Counted from the stretch's first letter, positions 47,842-60,776 are shown. The stretch: 64,000 nucleotides of DNA from Folioceros fuciformis (GCA_049999805.1 JBNGIO010006289.1:637940-701939), one strand, 5' to 3'. The notes: a model not told the origin generated them from the sequence alone. A program made the numbers and translations.

Positions 47842-48821
47842 AAGGCGACTGATGGACTACCTTCTAGCCTTTGGCGTTCCAATATTGCTTTTGAATCTTA
47901 CCGGCCTTCCTCTCCATCGTTCTCCGTGTTCCGAGCACACTCCGCATGTGTGACTTGCCGCCAGCAGCTCTGCTGAGGTTCTGTGGTTTGAAGTATCGTC
48001 CTCTTCCTCGCCATCGCCATGCCCTAGAAATTGCAGACTTAGACCTAACGCCTGCGCCGTGTACATATGTACATACATGCACAACAAGAGGTCGGACGCT
48101 AAGGCATTTGTACAATAAATGAATGCGAATAAAGGAAGAAAAGGCTGGCAGGGCTTTGCTCCCGCTGCAGGCGCACTGATGCTTGGTGCGCCTATTTTTG
48201 ACACGTTCCTTCTTGCTGGCGTCAGGAAGTGGCGCCGAGCTTGGACGCTCGAGACCCGGCTTACGAGTTTACGCGTTGCGCCCGACGCGACCGGCAAGGG
48301 CCGCAGGTGTTTGCTGGGCCTGGCCAGCTCTTCGCTGTTGAAACCTCTTCTTCCTTCCGCTCCTCGATTTGCGGCGCTGCCTTTCGGGACTGATTCACTG
48401 CTATACCACCCTGCAATGTGCGACGCGATCGGCGGAATTTGCAATCTTCAAATCTGTGATAGCCTGCTACGATCGATCGTCCATCATCGGGGATGCGTTG
48501 AGCACACGCTGTTACCTTGGACTCGGCTTCAGTGAGTGTGGTCGTGGAGACGGGATCTGACGCAACGTACCGTTACTCGTTCGGAGGACTCATTTGAAAA
48601 TGGGGGCTTCTTTGCCAGGGCCATCCGTACAGTGACAGCAGAGTGCGACTCCAGAACGGGCGATGGAGAATCATCCGCGGCAGAACAAGTCGGCTGAGCA
48701 GTCGGCACGGGCAATTTGCGAAAAGAGAGGGACGAGCGGCCTGGGGAGCGTTGCAGATTGACTCAATTTAGCTTGTTGCCAGCAACGGAACCCGGTTAAG
48801 GAGGAGAGCACGACCAGCAAT
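47842..48821. other. Intergenic, symporter to GH9 gene
   Basis: It begins with the symporter 3' UTR (tandem AATAAA at 48114 and 48129). No coding exon was recognised. Open frames on the minus strand (47857-48444) lack any known domain. Confidence 0.45.
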
Positions 48822-51017
48822 ATGGGGGAGAGCTCTCTCAAGAAGAAGACGGGGATGGGATGGGCCTGGTGGGGGCTTACAGTAGTGGTGGTTGTGGCTG
48901 TCATTGCTGCAGCATTGCTGGCCATGAAGTACAGTAAGAACAGGAAAAGTTCCCATGGGGCGGAAGGCGGGGCGCTCATACCCTACAACTCACCCTACAC
49001 GCCTCTTCCGGATCCCTCCATCAACTTCACCCAGGCTCTCGGCGTTACTCTTACCTTCTTTGACGTTCAAAAATGTACGCTTCCTTTGCTCTTGCATTGT
49101 AGGCTGGATGCGCTTGGATTGGCATTGTCCTGACCTGACCGCTTGTGCTGCTCGCCTCAGCTGGAAAGCTGCCTGCGGGGCAACCGATATCTTGGAGGAA
49201 TGATTCTGCGCTACAGGATGGGCAAGATGCCGGGCTAGATCTGACTGGAGGGTTGTACGATGCTGGGGATCACATCAAGTTTGGCTTGCCAATGGCATAC
49301 ACTGGAACGGTGCTCGCCTGGGCAGTCCTCGAGTACAAGCAACAGCTGGAAGCTGCGGGGTTGCTGCCGCAGATCTTGGATGCTATCCAATGGATCACGG
49401 ACTTCCTCATTAAGGCCAGCCAGACTGAGAACGCATACTACTTTCAGGTAGGCGCGCATGTCGAGATCCGGCCTCTGGCCTTGGTTGAGGAATGTGTGCT
49501 AATTAATGGCTTCTTCCCGGCCTGACACAGGTGGGAGATCCGCAAGCTGATCATGTTTGCTGGGTTAGAGCTGAGGATCTGGGAAGTATCTCCAGGCCTT
49601 CATATCAAGTGAACGCCTCTGCTCCAGGTACCCTTGGTTGCCGCCAGCCTTCCATACCTGACCCAGGTATGGCTGCCAAGAAGAGCGTAGGTTGAATGAA
49701 TGCCATGGCCTTGACTAAGTTAGCGTGCAGGTTCCGATGTTGCTGGGGAAGCTTCAGCCACTCTGGCAGCTGCGTCCCTCGTCTTCCGATCCTTCAACTC
49801 CTCGTACTCGCAGACCCTCCTGGATCATGCTACACAGCTCTTCGACTTCGCTGACACATATCGGGGTGCATATAGCCGAAGTTTGCCATCGGTGGTGGAG
49901 TTCTACAACTCGACAGGCTACGTTGACGAGCTGCTGTGGGCGTCTGCGTGGTTGTACTACGCAACGGATGATTCCAAGTATCTCAATTACGTAACGGTGA
50001 CTAATGGCGCCAGGTTCGCGCGATGGGGAAGCACCGGGTGGTTCAGCTGGGACGACAAGCTTCCTGGTGTTCAGGTCTGGAATAATTCCCCGAGCTTCAC
50101 TACAGACAGGGACAATTGAGGAGGAGACGAGACTGACTGATTTGTATTACGACAGGTTCTTCTGGCAAGGGCCCTACTGGTGAACCCAGCTCCTGCTCAG
50201 CCAATGGACGCAACGACAACCACGGACCTGAAGAGCTACAAGAAGACTGCAGATGACCTTATGTGTTCTCTGCTCCCAGACTCTCCTACAGCAAGTCATA
50301 ACCGCACGAAAGGTCTGTTACTTTTGCTTGCAATTGGTGGAAGAGGTTCCAAACTGGGGCTCGTGCTGCAGCCTCACCGTGGCATTCCAACAGGTGGTAT
50401 GCTGTGGATCAGCGAGTACAACTCAGCCCAACACGCAGTGAGCTCGGCCTTCCTGACCATAGTTTACAGCGACTACCTGCTGGCCAGCAAGCAGAACGTG
50501 ACCTGCTCGAACCGGATCTTCACACCCCAACGACTGAGAGAATTCGCAACCACTCAGGTCTGACCTAGCGGAGCCCGGTGCCTTGTTCTTTCCCTTCCTC
50601 AGCAATTGAATGCGGCATGTGTGAAGTGAAACTGACTGTCCCCACCTGGTGTCTTGGGCTTTGCTGTGGCAGGCCACATACCTGTTGGGATCAAATGCCA
50701 TGAACACAAGCTACCTGGTAGGATACGGAAAGAACTTCCCACAGTTCATCCATCACAGAAGCGCCTCCATCCCTTCCTACAACCACACCACCTGCCAAGC
50801 CGGCTTCTACTACCTCTATGTCGACCAACCCAACCCCAACGTCGCCACCGGAGCCCTGGTAGGCGGTCCCTTCCTCAACGACTCCTACACCGACTATCGC
50901 CCTAACCACATGCAAAACGAGCCCACTACATACAATAGCGCGGCGCTGGCGGGCCTCCTGGCCGGCCTCTCGTCGGGCCTGGGTGTGGGCGTTGCCGTGC
51001 CCCCCACTTTCGCTTGA
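48822..51017 (+). CDS. Membrane-anchored GH9 endo-beta-1,4-glucanase, 548 aa
   Basis: Seven exons (48822-49074, 49161-49447, 49531-49627, 49731-50074, 50156-50312, 50394-50557, 50673-51017) close to 548 residues. A Lys-rich cytosolic start and one transmembrane helix (WAWWGLTVVVVVAVIAAALL) make it a type II membrane protein like KORRIGAN, though shorter than the usual ~620. GH9 motifs: LYDAGDHIKFGLPMA (catalytic Asp region), QVGDPQADHVCWV, DELLWASAWLYYAT, GGMLWISEYN, the His motif FIHHRSASIPSY and the terminal Asp/Glu motif GALVGGPFLNDSYTDYRPN...NEPTTYNSA. No CBM49 at the C-terminus. Expected role: cellulose processing at plasma membrane or Golgi. Confidence 0.94.
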
Positions 51018-51490
51018 TACCCTGCCGTGCTGGGCCCCTCTGGATTCGGTTGCGTTCGGCTCGTGATACACGCTAGTCACTCTCCCCGTTCCTGTTCCAT
51101 AATTTTTTCAGGCCATGTAATCATTCTCGTCGATACGTATGTACACTAGAAGTTATGTACCCAAACCGACAAAACGTTTTTCTCCCCCCGCCGCCCCTCC
51201 TTCGTATAGAGGCGGACCAGAATCTTTAACCGGATATTCAACAGCCTCGCCTCCCCGTCGTCGCCGGGCCCGGCTTGCGCGTTGCCCCGACTGCTGGTCT
51301 GTGGCACTGCGACTTCTTATTAGTACTGAGTCCCGCTCCCTGACGTGCGGCGTGCTGCGCGCGGTGCGTCGTGGTGCTTGGTATCAGTCTGTAGGCCGCT
51401 CGAGACATTCGAGCCAGCGTTGGAGCATTTGCTCTAGTGGGAAAGAGCAATTGGATACTCGGCGCCCTGCTGCGAGGATGCGGTGACAAA
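51018..51490. other. Intergenic, GH9 to chalcone-isomerase-fold gene
   Basis: No coding exon recognised. It is G/C-rich near the right end, where the next gene's promoter should lie. Confidence 0.4.
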
Positions 51491-53666
51491 ATGCTGGGGA
51501 AGTGGCTCATCGGGCCGAATTGGTTCGGGGCCTGGGATCCAGCCGACCTCCTCTCCACTCCGCGATGGCCCGGGGCCTGCAATTTTCCCATTCCAGGCAG
51601 CGGGGCCATCGGCGGCTGCTTTTCTGCCGTGCTACAGGCTGCCGGGGGCCTGCTCATGATCTCTGACAAGGGCTGCCTGCACCTCAAGCACCTGCGCCGT
51701 CCTCCGCACCCGAATTGTACCCGACCTGCTTCCTCCTCTTCTCAGCGCTCTAGGTATCCGGCCTCCGCAGCTCGCCATGCCGCATCTCTCATGCTCAACA
51801 GGCTGGCCTCTCTCTTCCTCTCCTCTTCCTGCGCCCGGCCCGCCGATGCGTTCCAGGTTGTGGCAATTGCATATTCGGCTGCGGTCCTGCCTCCGCCACG
51901 CGACCTGTGAGTCTTCCTTCGTCCTTGTCGCTGAAGAGGGCTTCTCTTGTTTGTGCTGCTTGCTCATGTCGTACGGCTTCTGGTTTCTGCACCAGCAAGC
52001 CGTGCCCTGTGGACGCCAATCTCCAGCTCGCACTCGGCGACCAGCTTACCAGGCTGCAGGCGGCTCAGGAAGTGAGAGTGGAACCTAGGACCGGCGCGCA
52101 GTTCCCTTTGCACCTCTGCTTCCAGGATCTTGGGAAGGATGCTAACGACCTAGCTCCTCACTGCCAGGTGCTCACTGCACTCCAGCTTGGATTGAATTCG
52201 CTATGATTGGATTCCCAAAAACATTGCTACAGAATGGATGTCCAGCACTCATGGCCACTGCCGCCGTCGCAGGTGCTGGTGGGGGTAGGCGTGCGGAGCA
52301 AGACTATAGTCAAGTTCAAGTCGATTGACATCTATGCGTTTGGGCTATGTGAGCTTCCTTCCGCCTCGCAGGCAATGAGTATTTCCGAGGTCGAGGTAGT
52401 GGGATCACGTCAAGTAACTGACAAGGTGATCTCACTTCAGATGTACATCCAGAACATTTGCGGGCGCAACTGGGAGACAAATACGGGAATCTTCCACCTG
52501 AAGAGCTCAAGTTCTGCCCCGAGTTTTACGAAGATTTGCTTAGGTATCCTGTTGTTTATCGATGTCTCTTGGGATCTGCTGGAATACTGGATGGTTTTTG
52601 TTTTCCTTACCAGCAAACCATCTTGATCATTTGAGGTCTCCCATGTGTTATGTGTATCTCTCTGTGCGACTTTGTCGTCAGCAATGTAGCTCGTATGCGC
52701 ATTTCTGCGATTCCTGTCTGTGTCCGTTTCCTTGTGTCAAGATCATTAGTGCTGTTGTCTTTGATTGACCTTAAATTTTGGTCTGTTATGTGATCAGACA
52801 TGAGGTTGATATGACTGTACGTATGGTTGTGCATTACAAGGGCCTCAAAATGCACATGGTGCGAAGGTAAAGCTCAGTTTAGTATTGATCGATCATCAGC
52901 ACCATCAAGGTAAACCATCAGCAAGGTCGATGCAACGTTTGCCATTATGATCATCGGTTTTCTTTTCGTTGTGCGCAGTGCTTTTGAGTCCTCATTGAAG
53001 AACCGTCTCATAAAGGTGCTCTTCTCATTATCTTGGTTGCAAACGTTATATCACGATTGCAAGGGGCTTCTAACTTTCGTTGCTTTGGTCTGTGGCAGAT
53101 CAAGGGCGTCCCAGATGACAATGGCTTGCATACGTTCTGTTCCTACCTGTCTGAGGACGTGGCTATTTTTAGGGTATGTACATAAATGAATAGGTGTTCA
53201 TGTGAATGTTCGCCATGAGTAATGCTTGAGTGTAATCCGTTGTATCCCTTGTTTCTCTGTAGGGCTCCACTATCGATGTTCAATGGCAGCCTGGAGGGCA
53301 GCTCCGAACGATAAGTCCGTGATGGCTGATGCACTTGCAAGGTTTCATTTACTTCCGAAAACGTCCAGTGTCACACGGTGGTTGTACTAATGTTGAGCGA
53401 TGTGGATTTGTGCAGTTGAAGGCCGGCCAGTAGGGACAATTGTCAGCAAACATCTCTGCCGTACGGTTTTCTAACTTTGCTGAAATTCGTTTTGGTGGTC
53501 GATGACGAACATTTCGTTCGGTGTTCTGAAGGTACTGACGTCAGTTCCGCACTTCGATGGTGTAGGAGCGTTCTTCGACCTGTACATTGGGGACCCGCCA
53601 GTCTCGCATTCAGCCAAGACCGAAATAGGAGAAAGTTTTGCTCGTATTTTGTCGCACGGGAGCTAA
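51491..53666 (+). CDS. Chalcone-isomerase-fold protein, probable plastid fatty-acid-binding type (FAP2-like), 361 aa
   Basis: Exons 51491-51856, 52027-52167, 52273-52348, 52441-52543, 52798-52866, 52979-53015, 53099-53173, 53263-53314, 53416-53460 and 53545-53666 close to 361 residues. The C-terminal ~200 residues show the CHI fold in order: VLVGVGVRSKTIVKFKSIDI, YAFGLYVHPEHLRAQLGDKY, CPEFYEDLL, MTVRMVVHYKGLKMHMVR, SAFESSLKNRL, IDVQWQPGGQL and DLYIGDPPVS. The extended N-terminal region resembles the FAP2 type rather than true chalcone isomerase, and the last exon ends in a short tail. FAP proteins bind fatty acids in plastids. The first two exons were chosen on phase and are least sure; the ATG at 51491 has a good context. 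Confidence 0.8.
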
Positions 53667-54160
53667 TTATGAGTTGTAGATCCTGTGAGAATAATCCATT
53701 TTTTGAGGCCTCAACATTCCTCTTTGTCGTTAAGTGCTAATGTCATCGATAACACTGCGCACAATCTAGTATTTCCTACTCGAAAATTTGTCACGGCAGT
53801 GATCAGTAAGACCTGAGATCATGACAGAGCAGCTGGTGGAACATCACCTGTTGCGAAAGACAATCAAGATTTACATTCAAAATTCGCACAACACTTGACG
53901 AATTTTTGACGCCAGAGTGCCATTTAACTAGACCAAAGGAGGGCTAACTGGACAAGTGAAAGACGAGGTTCAAAGAACTTCCATGTCCGAATGCCTCCCC
54001 AATTGTGGCAGAGCGCGTCAATTTTCACTACAGAAGTTGAAGGGGAAAGTATGACACAGGAGTTCGTACAATCAACAGAGAAGGGAGCCACGTTCGGGCC
54101 TCGGATTGCAGACGGGCAAAACAGAGGCTTGCTTTCTGCATTGAGCTCAGGCAAGGAACC
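53667..54160. other. Convergent intergenic space, CHI-fold gene / PsaH
   Basis: Only ~500 bp separate the two convergent stop codons, so the 3' UTRs may approach or overlap. No other exon seen. Confidence 0.5.
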
Positions 54161-54682
54161 TTATATCTTTCCGGTTCCCTCCGGACCTGGCTCTCCTCCC
54201 TTTTGTGGAGCCCTCTTGATGGGCAGCAAATCAGCAGACGAGCTAGCACCGACGTATCCCACAGAACCAACGGCCGCCAAGATGAGGAACTTCAACAATA
54301 AACCCCGCTTGGTAAACAGACCAGCGAAGGTCTCAAAGAACTTGCTCTGCATTCCCATTGAATGACATAGTCAGAAATTAAGAAAAGCACGCAAGCCCGG
54401 CAATCTCAGATTCCAAAGCGGCGCGACAGCGACCTGGAGGGAGTTGTATGGTGATGGGCCGTCGGAGCCGTAGAGATCCCATTGGCCTGTGGTGTTGGCG
54501 ATGTCACCGAGGTCGAAGTAGACGCTCTTCTCCCCATACTTGGCGGTGGCGACTCCCACCTTCCGCGTGGGGGCTTTCATGGAGACGGAGCGGGCAGACG
54601 AGACAGCCAGCCTCTGTCCAGCAATGCTGCTGGAGCCCAGGCGCGAGGCCGTTGGCAGCGAGAGAGTGGTCATGGCCGCCAT
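54161..54682 (-). CDS. PSAH: Photosystem I reaction-centre subunit VI (PsaH), plastid precursor, 144 aa
   Basis: Two minus-strand exons, 54682-54434 and 54346-54161, close to 144 residues, the normal precursor length. The N-terminus is a Ser/Ala/Arg-rich transit peptide ([16 protein letters not shown]) and the mature protein starts near [27 protein letters not shown] ends the first exon and [20 protein letters not shown] with a membrane helix and LPIKRAPQ follows. PsaH docks LHCII on PSI during state transitions. Two ATGs are close together (54682, 54673). Confidence 0.98.
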
Positions 54683-55383
54683 AGATCCCGCCGCTGCTCC
54701 CACCCAAACTTGATAGACGATAGTCCTCGAGCACGTCTTGACGGAAACAGGCTACAATCTGGGATGTGCTGGTGAAGAAAGTGCAGGCAGTCGGGAACTC
54801 AGCGAGCAGCCTTCCTTCCCCTTTGATTTCCAAGGATAAGACGGGATAAGGAAAGAGGATTCGTCTGGCGTATAGCAGCCAGAGGGAGGAAACGAGCTAG
54901 AGTAGGACTCCAGTAGAGAGAGAAGGAACTTGTGGCACCAACCTTCGAACGTTGCTAACGGGCAACAAACATTCGACTTAACAGTGCCTACTCCGAACCT
55001 ATAAATCCCACATTGCTTCTGTTTCTCAATTTCTGGACTGGACATAAGAAGAACCTCTCGCACATCGATCTTCGGAAAAAAAAGGTTTTTTCAGTTATGG
55101 AGGAAGGACCCTTGCATGCCATGTGTGAGCGGGTAAGGGTTCGCAATCAACGCTTTCAGGGTTTAATTGTTTCCTCATTGCAATTAATATTTTTTTATCT
55201 TATACATATGGTTGCAAAATTTATTGCCTTTGAAATCACTCTCGTATTAAATAGAATACAATGTGCTACAATGAAGGTCCTTGCATAATTTGTTATGGGA
55301 ATCTAAAGCCAATTTTATTTTACAAGTTGGATAAGCTAAGGTGCTTCAAAAGAATCCATCAACATCTCTAAGAAGGCAACCAC

Positions 55384-55464
55384 TGAAAGATCACTAAAGA
55401 GCTTGGATGTTTTAGCCATGAAATGAAAGGTCGCTAAAGAGCTTAAACTCCTTAACCATGAAAT
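55384..55464 (+). repeat. Imperfect ~41-bp tandem duplication
   Basis: Two adjacent units each run GAAAGRTCRCTAAAGAGCTT ... TAGCC/TAACC-ATGAAAT. Confidence 0.75.
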
Positions 55465-55654
55465 CCAACAAGACGCACAACTCATGAGGTTGAAGAGATG
55501 AAGAACAACATGAATACGTGGTAAAAAGGAAAAGGGAAGACATTTCTTGAAAAGAAGAAGCAAGTTGCGCAAGAGGAAACATGCTGTAAACTAATTTAGT
55601 TATAAAATAACCAAAGTTATCCTCACTAACATCGATAATGTGCGATAGGCTATG

Positions 55655-55815
55655 CAGCATAGTAATCCTATCAATCTAATGCAAGAATCTACAAGTAAGA
55701 AAAGGTATGCACCATAGTAATCCTATCAATCTAACGCAAGGATCTACACGTAAGAAAAGGTATGCAACATAGAAATCCTATCAATCTAATGCAAGAATCT
55801 ACACGTAAGGAAAGA
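55655..55815 (+). repeat. 55-bp tandem repeat, three copies
   Basis: Units at 55655-55709, 55710-55764 and 55765-~55815, sharing CATAGTAATCCTATCAATCT, GCAAGAATCTAC and GTAAGAAAAGGTATGC with a few substitutions. Copies are back to back, without spacers. Confidence 0.92.
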
Positions 55816-58639
55816 TGCATCCTTGCATAGAGGCGTGGTAGCAAGAACAATGCTATAATCTATCAATAGTTTATGGTGAGATACACAAATTTGAAGAGTG
55901 GATGAATCTTAGGGCAAGCATTTATTATGAAAGATTAAAAGGGGACCTATATAAAAAGGGGTGTTGCAACTTCTATGAATGATGAACGCGAAGGAATACT
56001 AGACAATTACAAACTTCAATAGACAAATTGAAAAAGCAAAAGTATACAATAACATACAATACATACAAAGCTCTTGCCCTACTGGATTTCTTGTCCAATG
56101 CATCCAAGCCCTCTAGTAACTTTTGGTCGATTGCCTTCTTCCAAATGCTAGTGGATCATTTCAACCATATTTACTAACATCATTATTAAATAGCTCTTGA
56201 TCATCGTCATTGTGACTTTATAGGTCGAAACTTCATATATAACTTCATCTCTCTAGGAGGCAAATAGCTCTCAATTTTCATTTGCATCATTGTCAAGCAT
56301 GATCCCATGCCGTAACTTATGTGCATGTAAATAGTAATTAGTTAATATTTAAGTTATGCTTATAAGTAGCATTAGTGGTAATTAATGAAATATTTAATTA
56401 AGATAATTAGAAAAATAATAATATTGTATACAAAGTTAATAAGATAGATAAAAAAAACTAGATGTCTGGATGTGGTTACATCATACCTCAAGTAGCAGGC
56501 ATAAAAGCCTAGGTTAGAAGTGTTTGCTGCAACTATAAGCTTGTATTTTCTTGAGTAGTCTTTCTTTGAAGGGGCATTCTCTTGAGTGCATCCTTTTGGA
56601 AATGCATTCTCTTGTTGAAAATCCAATTAAGGTATGTGTAGTGCGTAAGACTACGTGATCTGATTGTGAATTAAAGAAGCCAAGCTATAGCTCTAGGAAA
56701 ATGTGGATGCAGGTGGTGAAGATTTTGCGATGCTTAAAAGAAGCAAACACTTCACTTTGATATAAATGTAGTACCATAATCTAGTGATTAATATGTATAT
56801 AGTATAGTGTGGAGTGAATACTTATTAAATAATGAACCATGCATGAATACAATGTTTAGCAGCACATATCACTTAGCATCATTGAAGATAGAACAAGCTT
56901 GAGCCGATGTTCGAAAACCAACTATGCAATGCACTTTTCCAAAAAGGATAAGGAGATTCTCAACTTGTTAAAGTTCATCTACTTCAATGTTATGAAAGAA
57001 TTGAGTTTCTATATGTATAAGGATCTTTGTGAGTTCATAATACAAAGACATATAATATAGTCAATACTTGCATGGAGCATGTGTTTTTTATCACCAATTT
57101 TTTATGTGAATAATAAAATGAGAGGTTATATGTAAGTCCATGGTTTGGGATGTTCATAAATGAGGGGACATATAAGGTAATGGTGCAACTCATAATTATT
57201 TATGGGAAATATTTGTAACATGGGGCGATGTGAATGAAATTTTTGAAGCTAGCCAAGATTAAAAGTGCACATACATAAGAGGGATCTTCAATGCTTTGGT
57301 TAAGCAATTCCAGCTCTTTGATCTGGAGAGAAAATGAGTGAATTCACGAGCAATGAAGCCTCAGTCATGGTTGGCAAGGGTGAATGCTAGGAGATCACAA
57401 TGTTTTGAAGTTTTGACGTAATGTGAATCCATATTTTGCTCAAGCTCATTATGTTGGTTACTATCCATTACTTGCAGTTTTAAATACAACATCCAAGGTT
57501 TTCATCTTAGAGATAGCAGACAAAATTTTGAGGAAATTGTCTGCTACTCTTCATCATTCAAGCAAAAAGACTACGGCTTTGCGTGAATTGCAAGTGCATT
57601 TAAAAATGGTACTCTTAACTGTATCAAAAATTTATGATAACCATCAGTAAGCAAAAGGGCAAGCCATGAGTAGAAGAGTTTTTTTACAACTAGTTTTACT
57701 TAAATTTGCGCAAGAGTATAAGAGCCTAAATTTTTTGAGACCTTCGCATAATTCTTGAGAAATTAGGTATCATCTTAGAGTAGCCTAAGGTCAACAACAA
57801 AGGCATTCTTTGTAAACATGTTTTCACCGACATCATAAGGTTGATGCGCCACTCCCCATCCCTTTCCACAATGTCAACAAGTTCATGCATAGCAACTTCA
57901 CTCATTTCCAATCCATCATGGTTTGAATTTAGCAAGGAATTTAGAAGATGCACATGAATCTCTACATGAGGAATGGAGGAGCTCCCTTTCTATCCAAAAG
58001 GGGAGAACTCCCTTATGAGGAAACCCTGCACACACAGATCCAAGCCAGAAATTGCGAAAACGGCCACTGCAGGAGCCTAGGGGACATGAAATTTTTCAGC
58101 GCACACCTCCTACTATGTGCATGCATGCACGAGCAGAGTCTGAGGTGTCCACATGTGCGTCGCGTCCATGTTGAGCACGTGCGATGATGTTCTTCACCCC
58201 CAATCTCATGCTTGGGCGTTAATCTCCCTCCATCGCCATAGTTGAAGATGAGGTGGTTTTCCTTGCGGGCTTACTCATGAACGGGGAGGAGCATGCTATG
58301 CATAACTAATGTATGTACCCCGCTCCTTATGGGTACACACGAAGAGGTATCCTGTACTTTCAATAATGCTTATATTTCACCATTTTAGATATTTTTTTAA
58401 CCCTTATTTTCCATGAAGAAAACTGTGAACTAGAATGATATGATGACGATGGTATAAACATCTCCAATAATTTTTCTGCTCAAATAGAAGGAGTCAATCT
58501 ATAAGTTCCTGAAATCTGTGAGGAAAGTCCCTCATGGACGTCGAGTACTCTGAGAAAATCATATGTTGCTGGGAAGCATATTGAAGAGCTTAGCGAATAT
58601 GCTATGACACTATGAGTTTTCTAGTAATCGGGTCAAATA

Positions 58640-59330
58640 ATTTGTCAAATAATTACCTTCATTGTAGGTTTATCATCTAATTTGTTGCGCTATGCCTTAG
58701 GGATAAAAACATAAGCAATACAGCCAAAAACTCAAAGATGGTTGATGGAAGGCTTTCTGCCAATAAATATTTCATGAGGTGTCTTACCTTTTACAGTAGA
58801 AGTTGGTATTCAATTGATGAGATAGATTGTTGTTTGCATGGCTTTGGCCCATTAAGTTTTAGGTAATGTAGCTTAAGAGAGCAAGCAACCAGTAATCTTT
58901 TGAAGGCATAAATTTTTATTCTCTACTACGCCATTTTGTTGAGAGGTATTCATAACTGTAAGTTGTCAAGCTATACCTTCAACACAACAAAATGTAGCAA
59001 AGGTATTGGATGTGAATTCTCATCCATTGTTAGAATAGAGGGTCTTGAATTTCTTGTCCATAAGTCTCTGTGCCCACAGCATGTAACCTTGAAATACTGA
59101 AAGGCTTGACTTTTATATTAAAGGATGTATGTTGTAGTGAAGCGGATGAAGTCATCTATAAAAGTGATGAAGTATTTGCAACCACTAAAGGAGGGTGCAG
59201 AGATTGGGCCACAAATATCTGTATAAACTAACTCTAAAAGAGCATGGGCCCGATGTGGAGAGTTGTTGTGAAATGGAGCTTGGTGTCATTTAGTGAGGAC
59301 ATAGGCCTCGCACAAAGACAGGGGTTCTAT
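58640..59330 (-). pseudogene. Copia integrase remnant (copy C)
   Basis: On the minus strand, degenerate integrase sequence reads YTDICGP, FITFIDDF, SQQNGVVE-like and a KTPHEI-type end, with many stops. It abuts the presumed end of the next copia copy's LTR. Confidence 0.8.
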
Positions 59331-59339
59331 CTTTGATAG

Positions 59340-60510
59340 GGTGCGGTTTCTATACAAATTTCCCTTTGACAGTTGTATATATAGGATTGATCTAGGAGCT
59401 ACATGGTGAAGGAGAGGAGAGGAGGAGGAGAAAGAGAGGTCACACTCTCACAATGAGTCTCACACAATGAGTCTCTCACTATAGCAAGGGAGCTCAAGGG
59501 GGTACTTATACCCTCTAGAAGAGCTGGCTAGGAAGCTGCGCAAGAAGCTTCCTATAGATTAGCTTAAGCTAATCTAAACTAATGATACTTAACTAGACAC
59601 TAATCTTAGACTAAACACATTAGTCTAAGCACATTGGGCTTTAATAACCCTACAACCTCCCACTTAAAGGCCAATTTACCTTTATAGGAGAGTGGTCTAC
59701 CTCATGCCCATGACTGTCCGAGCTTGTGCAAATTGCTCCGAAGAGAGCCCCTTGGTAAGAACATCTGTAGGGTTCTGACTAGTGTGAACTTTGACAAGTT
59801 GTACCCTCTTGTCTTCCAACACCTCTCGAATGAAGTGATACTTCACTTCTACATGTTTGGTCTTCGCATGAAACACTGGATTCTTTGCCAATTGAATAGC
59901 ACTCTAGCTATCACAATGCAACAATGGCAGCTCAACCTTGATCCCCAAATCTCCCACTAAACGAGCAAGCCACATGGCTTCCTTGCACGCCTCAATTGCT
60001 GCAACATACTCGGCCTCTGTGGTAGATAGCGTTATGCACGATTGCAAACGAGATCGCCATGAGACTGCCCCTCTTGTGCACATGAAGAAATAACCTGATG
60101 TGGACCTCCTTTTGTCCATATCCCCTGCATAATCAGCATCCGTATATCCCACGACAGATGCAACTTCACTACCAAAACATAAGCACAAAGCTTTTGTACC
60201 ATTCAAGTACCTCATACCTCCTTTCACTGCCTCCCAATGCTTTCTGCGAGGGTTTGACATAAACCTGCTAACCACTCCCACTGCAAAGGCAATGTCAGGA
60301 CATGTAGCAATCATTGCATACATCAAACTCCCTACAGCTGATGAGTATGGAACCTTCTCCATTTCAGCTTTGTCCTCCGCAAAGCTTGGGCAATCCTTGC
60401 TCGACAGTTTCACATATGGAGGCAACGAAGTACTCAATACCTTCCCCTTCTCCATATTGAAACGTTGAATCACTTTGTTAATGTATTCAGTCTGAGACAA
60501 GTAAAGCAAA
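59340..60510 (-). mobile_element. Copia copy A: reverse transcriptase/RNase H end and 3' LTR, interrupted
   Basis: Minus-strand coding covers RT C-terminus and RNase H (60509-59904: CPDIAFAVGVVSRF, DADYAGDMDKRRSTSGY, STTEAEYVAA) and the last part after one interruption (59891-59697: KHVEVKYHFIRE, DVLTKGLS). A purine tract (complement of 59655-59666) precedes an LTR that begins at 59654 and runs leftward to about 59340. The RT frame is cut at 60510, where the LTR of copy B starts. Confidence 0.82.
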
Positions 60511-60776
60511 TGCTTCTGTTTATCAAGACATGGACTAGGATCGGCCGAACAGGAGCGAAACGTGCGTGAGAAAAAGATTGTGAATTATGTTGTGTCCGTC
60601 GGCCTTTGTGGTCGCGCGAACAGGAGGTCGGTACGGCAGTTAGCCGTTACCTAGCAGTTGGTCGTTGGCCTTCTGCCCATATAGCTAGGGTAGCGTTTCG
60701 TATCTAAATATGTAAAACCCTAACTAGCATAAGTGTTCGAGTATTAAAGTAATTAGGGCACAGCCCTTTTCTAACA
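60511..60776 (-). repeat. LTR of copia copy B
   Basis: A 266-bp segment, TG...CA on the minus strand (TGTTAGAAAAGG ... AACAGAAGCA), next to a purine tract (complement of 60777-60786). It sits within the reverse transcriptase sequence of copy A. Confidence 0.75.

Larger units (their letters stand above)
54683..58639. other. PsaH upstream region followed by a long A/T-rich, repeat-bearing block
   Basis: About 0.4 kb of PsaH promoter and 5' UTR is followed by A/T-rich DNA with local tandem repeats and no recognisable gene. It may be decayed transposon sequence, but I could not align it to any family by eye. Confidence 0.5.

Noticed and set aside
47857-48444. 195-codon minus-strand open frame downstream of the symporter
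   Set aside because: It overlaps the symporter 3' end, its residues show no domain and composition is arbitrary.
55655-55815. CRISPR-like array
   Set aside because: The repeats are contiguous with no unique spacers and the DNA is eukaryotic.
57423-57650. 75-codon open frame in the A/T-rich block
   Set aside because: No family resemblance, no splice partners and surrounded by decayed sequence.
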